NCBI GenBank assembly: GCA_964405375.1
Contig: CAYONQ010000031.1
Span: 1 to 26,187, forward strand
Source: CAYONQ01 sp964405375
Lineage (GTDB): Bacteria > Planctomycetota > Phycisphaerae > Sedimentisphaerales > Anaerobacaceae
Reading direction: 5' to 3'
DNA: 26,187 bases
Positions within the stretch are counted from its first letter, which is position 1; every line of letters starts with the position of its first letter. Both the position numbers and the translations under genes were made by a program. The notes under the pieces were generated by a model. The model was not told the origin of the DNA and made no database searches. It saw nothing but the letters and a program-made list of their open reading frames with translations. Of this stretch, positions 22,774-26,187 are shown piece after piece.

Positions 22774-23730
22774 TTACTTTTGGCTTTGCTTTACCATTTT
22801 TGCTGCTGTGCTGTCAGGCCAGTTGTCGGCAACCATCTGGTAATAAAAATTAGCCGACTGTTTGCTGCCGGTTCGCTCATAGTACCGGCCGGTACTAAAC
22901 TGTTTATAGGCCAACTGCTCGTTTATCTGTTTAAGCTTATCCGCAATCCCGAGCTTTTCAGCATCTTCGGGGTATCGCAATCTGAAGTTCTCGTAATAGC
23001 TCTTTGCGCTAACGAGATTAGAGGCATTATACTTTGGCCCCCTGTAAGCAGCGTGCTTGCATCGAGCCATAGCGAGCAGTGCGTCTTTGCCCGTCTGGCC
23101 GCTCGGCCATTGCGATGAAATCTGTGACCATTTATGGTACGCCGGCTCAAACTTTCCTCGTTTTTCCATGCTCTCGGCTATCGCTACGGCGGCTCTGACC
23201 GCAATCGGCGCATCGCCGGTGCTGTCGGTAATCTTCTCCATAATTCTCTCGCCGGAGGCGTATCCTCTAATTCTGAATACGCCAAGCACCCTTATCTTCC
23301 GGCCGGCCAAAAAGGCGGTAGCTATAGCAAACTGCCTGTCTAAAGCCGCCTGGCGAAATTCGCTCTCGGGAAACTCGGCCAAAAACTTATCGTAGCTCCT
23401 GACCGCCCGGACGAACTTACCCTTGCAAAAAAGCATCTCGGCCTCGATAAAGGCGTCCAAATCAGGCCCTGCAATCTCCGGAAAATCTTTTTTAAGCCGG
23501 GCCAGCGCATTGCGAACGGTTTCAGTTTGGCCGGTATTGACCAACTGCTTGATTCGGGCCACTTCCAGCAGATATTTATCCTTGCCCTGCGCATCAACGG
23601 GTTTCCAATCCTGCCCCTTTTCTAAGCGCCATGTCTCAGCCCAGACTACCGGCGCCTGCTGCCACGTGCCGGCCCACAGCAGTGATATTAGGGCCGATAC
23701 TATTATAAATCGCTGTCCGTTCTTAAACAT
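22774..23730 (-). CDS. BamD-like tetratricopeptide outer-membrane assembly protein
   Basis: The 318-residue product begins with a signal peptide (cleavage likely after VVWA) and contains TPR-like helical repeats: FVRAVRSYDKFLAEFPESEFRQAAL, in short the YDKFLAEFPESEF unit, then AKSYYENFRLRYPEDAE and GRYYERTGSKQSANFYYQMVADNWP. This pattern is typical of the BamD/YfiO family, which assists insertion of outer-membrane barrels. There is no lipobox cysteine, unlike classical BamD, so it may be soluble in the periplasm or anchored through partners. It is the first gene of the minus-strand cluster and has a candidate promoter at 23798-23826. Confidence 0.75.
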   Translation of the reverse strand: MFKNGQRFIIVSALISLLWAGTWQQAPVVWAETWRLEKGQDWKPVDAQGKDKYLLEVARIKQLVNTGQTETVRNALARLKKDFPEIAGPDLDAFIEAEMLFCKGKFVRAVRSYDKFLAEFPESEFRQAALDRQFAIATAFLAGRKIRVLGVFRIRGYASGERIMEKITDSTGDAPIAVRAAVAIAESMEKRGKFEPAYHKWSQISSQWPSGQTGKDALLAMARCKHAAYRGPKYNASNLVSAKSYYENFRLRYPEDAEKLGIADKLKQINEQLAYKQFSTGRYYERTGSKQSANFYYQMVADNWPDSTAAKMVKQSQK

Positions 23731-23797
23731 AATACCGTATTCCCGACCGTATCAATAATTAACTCGGCATTATACCTTTCTTACTTTCGGTTTTTAC

Positions 23798-23826
23798 ATT
23801 ATACCCATTCTTTAAGGCACTGCAAA
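23798..23826 (-). promoter_or_regulatory. Candidate promoter of the envelope-gene cluster
   Basis: On the minus strand: TTTGCA (23821-23826), 17-nt spacer, TATAAT (23798-23803). A second TATAAT at 23769-23774 lacks a good -35. Confidence 0.45.
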
Positions 23827-23881
23827 CCTCAATTTCGCCTTTCGCCGGTGATTTGCGCCGATAGTCAGCTTTTTATAACGC

Positions 23882-23910
23882 TTGACATCGTCTGGTGAAA
23901 GCGTTAGATT
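23882..23910 (+). promoter_or_regulatory. Sigma-70-type promoter of the GMP-synthase-like gene
   Basis: TTGACA (perfect -35, 23882-23887), 17-nt spacer, TAGATT (23905-23910). Transcription should start near 23917; AAAGGA lies 8 nt before the ATG at 23963. Confidence 0.65.
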
Positions 23911-23962
23911 TTGTGCTCTTGACGGTCTATTCGGTTTCAGCATTGCTCGAAAGGATGGTTAA

Positions 23963-24895
23963 ATGGATTACAAAAGGTTCATTGAAGAACAAATCACCTC
24001 TATTAAAGAGAAGGTAGGTGAAACAAAGGCAATCAACGCACTCAGCGGCGGCGTCGATAGCTCGCTTGTTACGGTGCTGGGACACCGTGCCCTCGGAGAG
24101 CAGCTTAGAACGGTCTTTATCGATAACGCCCTGATGCGCAAAGGCGAGCCCGAGTATGTCGTTAAGACCTTTGCCTCTCTGGGCATTGAGGTGGAATTAG
24201 TGGATGCGCGGCAGGAGTTTCTCGATGCACTGGCGGGGCTGACAGACCCCGAGGAGAAGCGACAGGCCGTCACGGACACGTTTTACTCGAAGGTCTTCGG
24301 CCGGCTTGTAAAAGAGTCCGGTGCGAAGTTTCTGCTGCACGGCACCATCCTTACAGACATCGAAGAGACTGTAGATGGAATCAAACGCCAGCATAATATC
24401 CTCACCCAGCTCGGCATCAATACCGAGGCCGTTTATGGTTACTCTGTGCTGGAGCCGCTTAAGACGCTGCGAAAGGATGACGTTCGCGAGGCAGCCAAGC
24501 TGGCGGGTCTGCCGGCGGAGATTTCGCAGCGTATTCCCTTCCCCGGCCCGGCTCTGGCGACCCGAATCGTCGGCGAGGTGACGCTCGAGCGCCTCGAGAC
24601 GGTGCGAATTGCAACCACCATTGTGGAAGAGGAGTTGGCCGACAGCGGCGCCTTTCAATATATGGCCGTGTTGCTTAATGACCGGGCGACAGGAATCCGA
24701 AATAAAAAACGCCAGTTCGGCCAGATTATCGTCGTCCGCTGTATCGAGAGCACCGACGCCAGGACCGCAACCGTCACGCAACTGCCGTGGGAGAGGCTTA
24801 ACCGCATCTCCGAGCGAATCACCAACATAGAAGGCGTCAATCGCTGCCTTTACGATTTAACGCCAAAACCGCCGGCTACGATTGAGTACATCTAA
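23963..24895 (+). CDS. Stand-alone GMP-synthase-like ATP pyrophosphatase
   Basis: The 310-residue product is the ATP-pyrophosphatase and dimerisation half of GMP synthetase without the glutamine amidotransferase domain, like archaeal GuaAb. The P-loop NALSGGVDSSLVTVLG, VFIDNALMRKGE, TDPEEKRQA and the final KPPATIEYI are well kept. Several substrate-side motifs differ from classical GuaA: Y-P-D-x-I-E-S is LTDIEET, I-K-S-H-H-N-V-G is IKRQHNIL, G-P-G-L-A-V-R is GPALATR, and D-x-M-T-A-D is DARTATV. It may aminate XMP with a separate glutaminase or with ammonia, or it may act on another substrate. No amidotransferase gene is in this window. It has its own strong promoter. Confidence 0.8.
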   Translation: MDYKRFIEEQITSIKEKVGETKAINALSGGVDSSLVTVLGHRALGEQLRTVFIDNALMRKGEPEYVVKTFASLGIEVELVDARQEFLDALAGLTDPEEKRQAVTDTFYSKVFGRLVKESGAKFLLHGTILTDIEETVDGIKRQHNILTQLGINTEAVYGYSVLEPLKTLRKDDVREAAKLAGLPAEISQRIPFPGPALATRIVGEVTLERLETVRIATTIVEEELADSGAFQYMAVLLNDRATGIRNKKRQFGQIIVVRCIESTDARTATVTQLPWERLNRISERITNIEGVNRCLYDLTPKPPATIEYI

Positions 24896-25224
24896 AGGCC
24901 AGGCAGCACGAAAGACGGTCTTTAGCCCTGCCACCTCTTGTGCACTTGTGTTCTGTCGTCCTATATTATCGCCGCTATCAATCAGAAGGGTTACGGGGGT
25001 AAAAAATTTCTTCGATTCGCCGATTTTTGTTCGGTTTTTGTTAGGGTTTTTATCCTTGTATTACCGACAGTAACATTTGCTGTACGATTAAGAATTGTCG
25101 GTTTTGAGTCTTGGGTCTTTTAAAATGGGCAGTCATTTAAGTAAACAATTCGAGCCGGTATGCAAATTCGGGCCGGGCGGCGATTTTGTATCTTTCTGGC
25201 CGGCCGAAAAGGAGACGGCGGAAT
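24896..25224. other. Gap between the ATP-pyrophosphatase gene and lexA
   Basis: No gene seen. An interrupted inverted repeat (GGCAG..CTGCC, 24902-24932, enclosing AAAGAC-G-GTCTTT) follows the upstream gene and may terminate it, though without a U-tract. The rest is T-rich up to about 25080 and likely holds the lexA promoter. I could not identify an SOS operator with confidence. Confidence 0.45.
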
Positions 25225-25914
25225 ATGCAGCCAAAAACATCGCAGCCAACAAACCAGCTCACCCCGTCCCAAATTGGGGCGGGGCTCACCCCGCGACAGC
25301 TCCAGCTATTAAAGGCGATTCGCACTTTTCAGGCCAGCCGATGCTATTCGCCGACGATTGGAGAGTTAGCGTTGCAGTTCGGCATAAGCCGAAGCACCGC
25401 ATTCGAGCACATCACCGAGCTGCGGCAAAAAGGACTACTGTCCGGTTCCCCAGGCAGGGCTCGCTCTTTGACGCTGACCTCAAAAGCGCAAAGTCTGCTT
25501 AGAAATCTCACCGGCCACAGTTCAGATTCCTATCGCCAATCGCCAACAGGGATACCATTGGCCGGCAGGGTGGCCGCCGGCTCACCCGTCGAGGCCGTTG
25601 AAGACACCGACTTCCTGTCCTTAAGCTCTCATTTCGGAAACAGCGACCGTCTATTCGCCCTTGAGGTAAAAGGCGACAGTATGATTGATGATGGCATTTG
25701 CAACGGCGATTATGTGATTTGCCGGCGTAGTGCCGTCGCTGACAACGGCCAATTGGTTATTGCCATCGTTGATAACGAGGAAGCAACGCTGAAAAGATTC
25801 TACAAGGAAAGTAACTGTGTTCGGCTGCAGCCGGCCAATGACGGTTTCGACCCGATTTATTCTGATAACTGCCGAATCGAGGCCGTTGTCATCGGCCTCG
25901 TAAGAAAACTCTAA
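25225..25914 (+). CDS. lexA: LexA repressor
   Basis: LexA represses DNA-damage genes and is inactivated by RecA-stimulated self-cleavage. The 229-residue product has an N-terminal winged helix (LTPRQLQLLKAI, YSPTIGELALQFGISRSTAFEHI) and a C-terminal S24-type peptidase domain with the cleavage site A118-G119 (GRVAAGSP), catalytic S152 (VKGDSMID) and K190 (ATLKRF); the spacings resemble E. coli LexA. The start at 25225 follows AAAAGGAG at 10 nt. An in-frame ATG at 25186 would add 13 residues without a ribosome binding site. The N-terminus has about 20 extra polar residues (Gln/Thr/Pro/Ser-rich) before the DNA-binding domain. Confidence 0.93.
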   Translation: MQPKTSQPTNQLTPSQIGAGLTPRQLQLLKAIRTFQASRCYSPTIGELALQFGISRSTAFEHITELRQKGLLSGSPGRARSLTLTSKAQSLLRNLTGHSSDSYRQSPTGIPLAGRVAAGSPVEAVEDTDFLSLSSHFGNSDRLFALEVKGDSMIDDGICNGDYVICRRSAVADNGQLVIAIVDNEEATLKRFYKESNCVRLQPANDGFDPIYSDNCRIEAVVIGLVRKL

Positions 25915-26059
25915 CCACAGTTGTAATGTGCAGCTAATTATTCACCACTTTAGATAAGGGCGGCTTACTTCTGTTCGAGAATTGTCGCAGTTAAGTGCCT
26001 GAATGGTAAGCTGTTAAGCCGATATTCAAAAATACGCAAAAGCGGTTAGAAAAGCTTTG

Positions 26060-26098
26060 CCCAAAGATTTTTGGGAAATTGGCGATTTTGCCGTTTTT
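26060..26098 (+). terminator. Possible terminator after lexA
   Basis: The hairpin CCCAAA-GATT-TTTGGG (26060-26075) is followed about 18 nt later by GCCGTTTTTTG. The stem is weak and the T-run distant, so this is tentative. Confidence 0.3.
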
Positions 26099-26132
26099 TG
26101 TTGATAATTACCCCTGAAGCGGTATATATAAG

Positions 26133-26150
26133 TTACTCAAACTGACCGAT
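26133..26150 (-). repeat. 18-bp repeat motif, exact inverted copy of 33-50
   Basis: On the plus strand it reads TTACTCAAACTGACCGAT, the exact complement of the motif at the methyltransferase break point. Here it begins 2 nt after the stop of a likely minus-strand gene. Confidence 0.7.
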
Positions 26151-26151
26151 T

Positions 26152-26187
26152 TTAGGCCGCGAGGAGTTTTTCCAGACGGCGAATAAC
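26152..26187 (-). CDS. Possible C-terminal end of a gene entering from the right
   Basis: Read on the minus strand, the last 36 bases give VIRRLEKLLAA followed by TAA. The charged, leucine-rich ending and the stop just before a repeat motif suggest the tail of a real gene, but the fragment is too short to identify. Confidence 0.3.
   Translation of the reverse strand, partial: VIRRLEKLLAA

Noticed and set aside
24938..25185. SOS operator upstream of lexA
   Set aside because: I found GTTC-like and palindromic words but none convincing enough to name; the operator of this lineage cannot be set from one promoter.
25095..25502. 135-residue open frame overlapping lexA
   Set aside because: It is an out-of-frame reading of lexA and its leader with no family features.
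33..26150. The whole window as one large transposon flanked by 18-bp inverted repeats
   Set aside because: The same motif occurs several times inside, there is no transposase, and the content is housekeeping genes; the end copies are better seen as members of a dispersed repeat family.

Overview
The window reads as a chromosomal segment of an anaerobic, Gram-negative bacterium, most likely Planctomycetota of the class Phycisphaerae. This is an inference from gene content and style, not a database result: a complete Rnf complex, an outer-membrane assembly gene set (LptE-like, BamD-like), a B12-binding radical SAM protein of the TIGR03960 type, a membrane PIN/TRAM protein, a sulfatase-fold lipoprotein ending in LRSLGYVQ, and many short intergenic repeat arrays. 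No rRNA, tRNA or CRISPR array was seen.

Layout. 1-1061: stub of a DNA methyltransferase that stops at a dispersed repeat, followed by about 700 bp of hairpins and repeats. 1062-5789: PIN/TRAM protein, ispG (convergent), an alpha/beta hydrolase, a YbjQ-family membrane protein and a single-domain parvulin. Two MITE-like elements with TNA target duplications lie in the gaps. 6192-7625: sulfatase-fold lipoprotein without the formylglycine motif. 7850-13839: the Rnf operon, in the order RseC-like protein, rnfC, [four-helix-bundle cassette], rnfD, rnfG, rnfE, rnfA, [octamer repeat array], rnfB. apbE, whose product attaches FMN to RnfD and RnfG, is convergent and overlaps the end of rnfB. 15051-16856: B12/radical SAM protein. 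16894-23730 (minus strand): BamD-like, lptE, ftsH, dsbD, nth and a LOG-family gene, closely packed. 23963-25914: a stand-alone GMP-synthase-like ATP pyrophosphatase and lexA. The last 36 bases probably hold the end of another minus-strand gene.

How the genes work together. Rnf couples ferredoxin:NAD+ oxidoreduction to ion transport. ApbE flavinylates RnfD and RnfG, and the small RseC-like protein heading the operon may be an accessory Fe-S or redox factor. The minus-strand cluster from BamD-like to DsbD-like is an envelope biogenesis and quality-control set, followed by a DNA repair enzyme.

The most unusual layer is the repeats: (i) heptamer/octamer arrays, two of which supply start codons and one of which is translated inside apbE; (ii) a four-helix-bundle gene between inverted repeat arrays that splits rnfC from rnfD; (iii) two MITE-like elements; (iv) a hairpin repeat family, one copy of which coincides with the break point of the methyltransferase gene.
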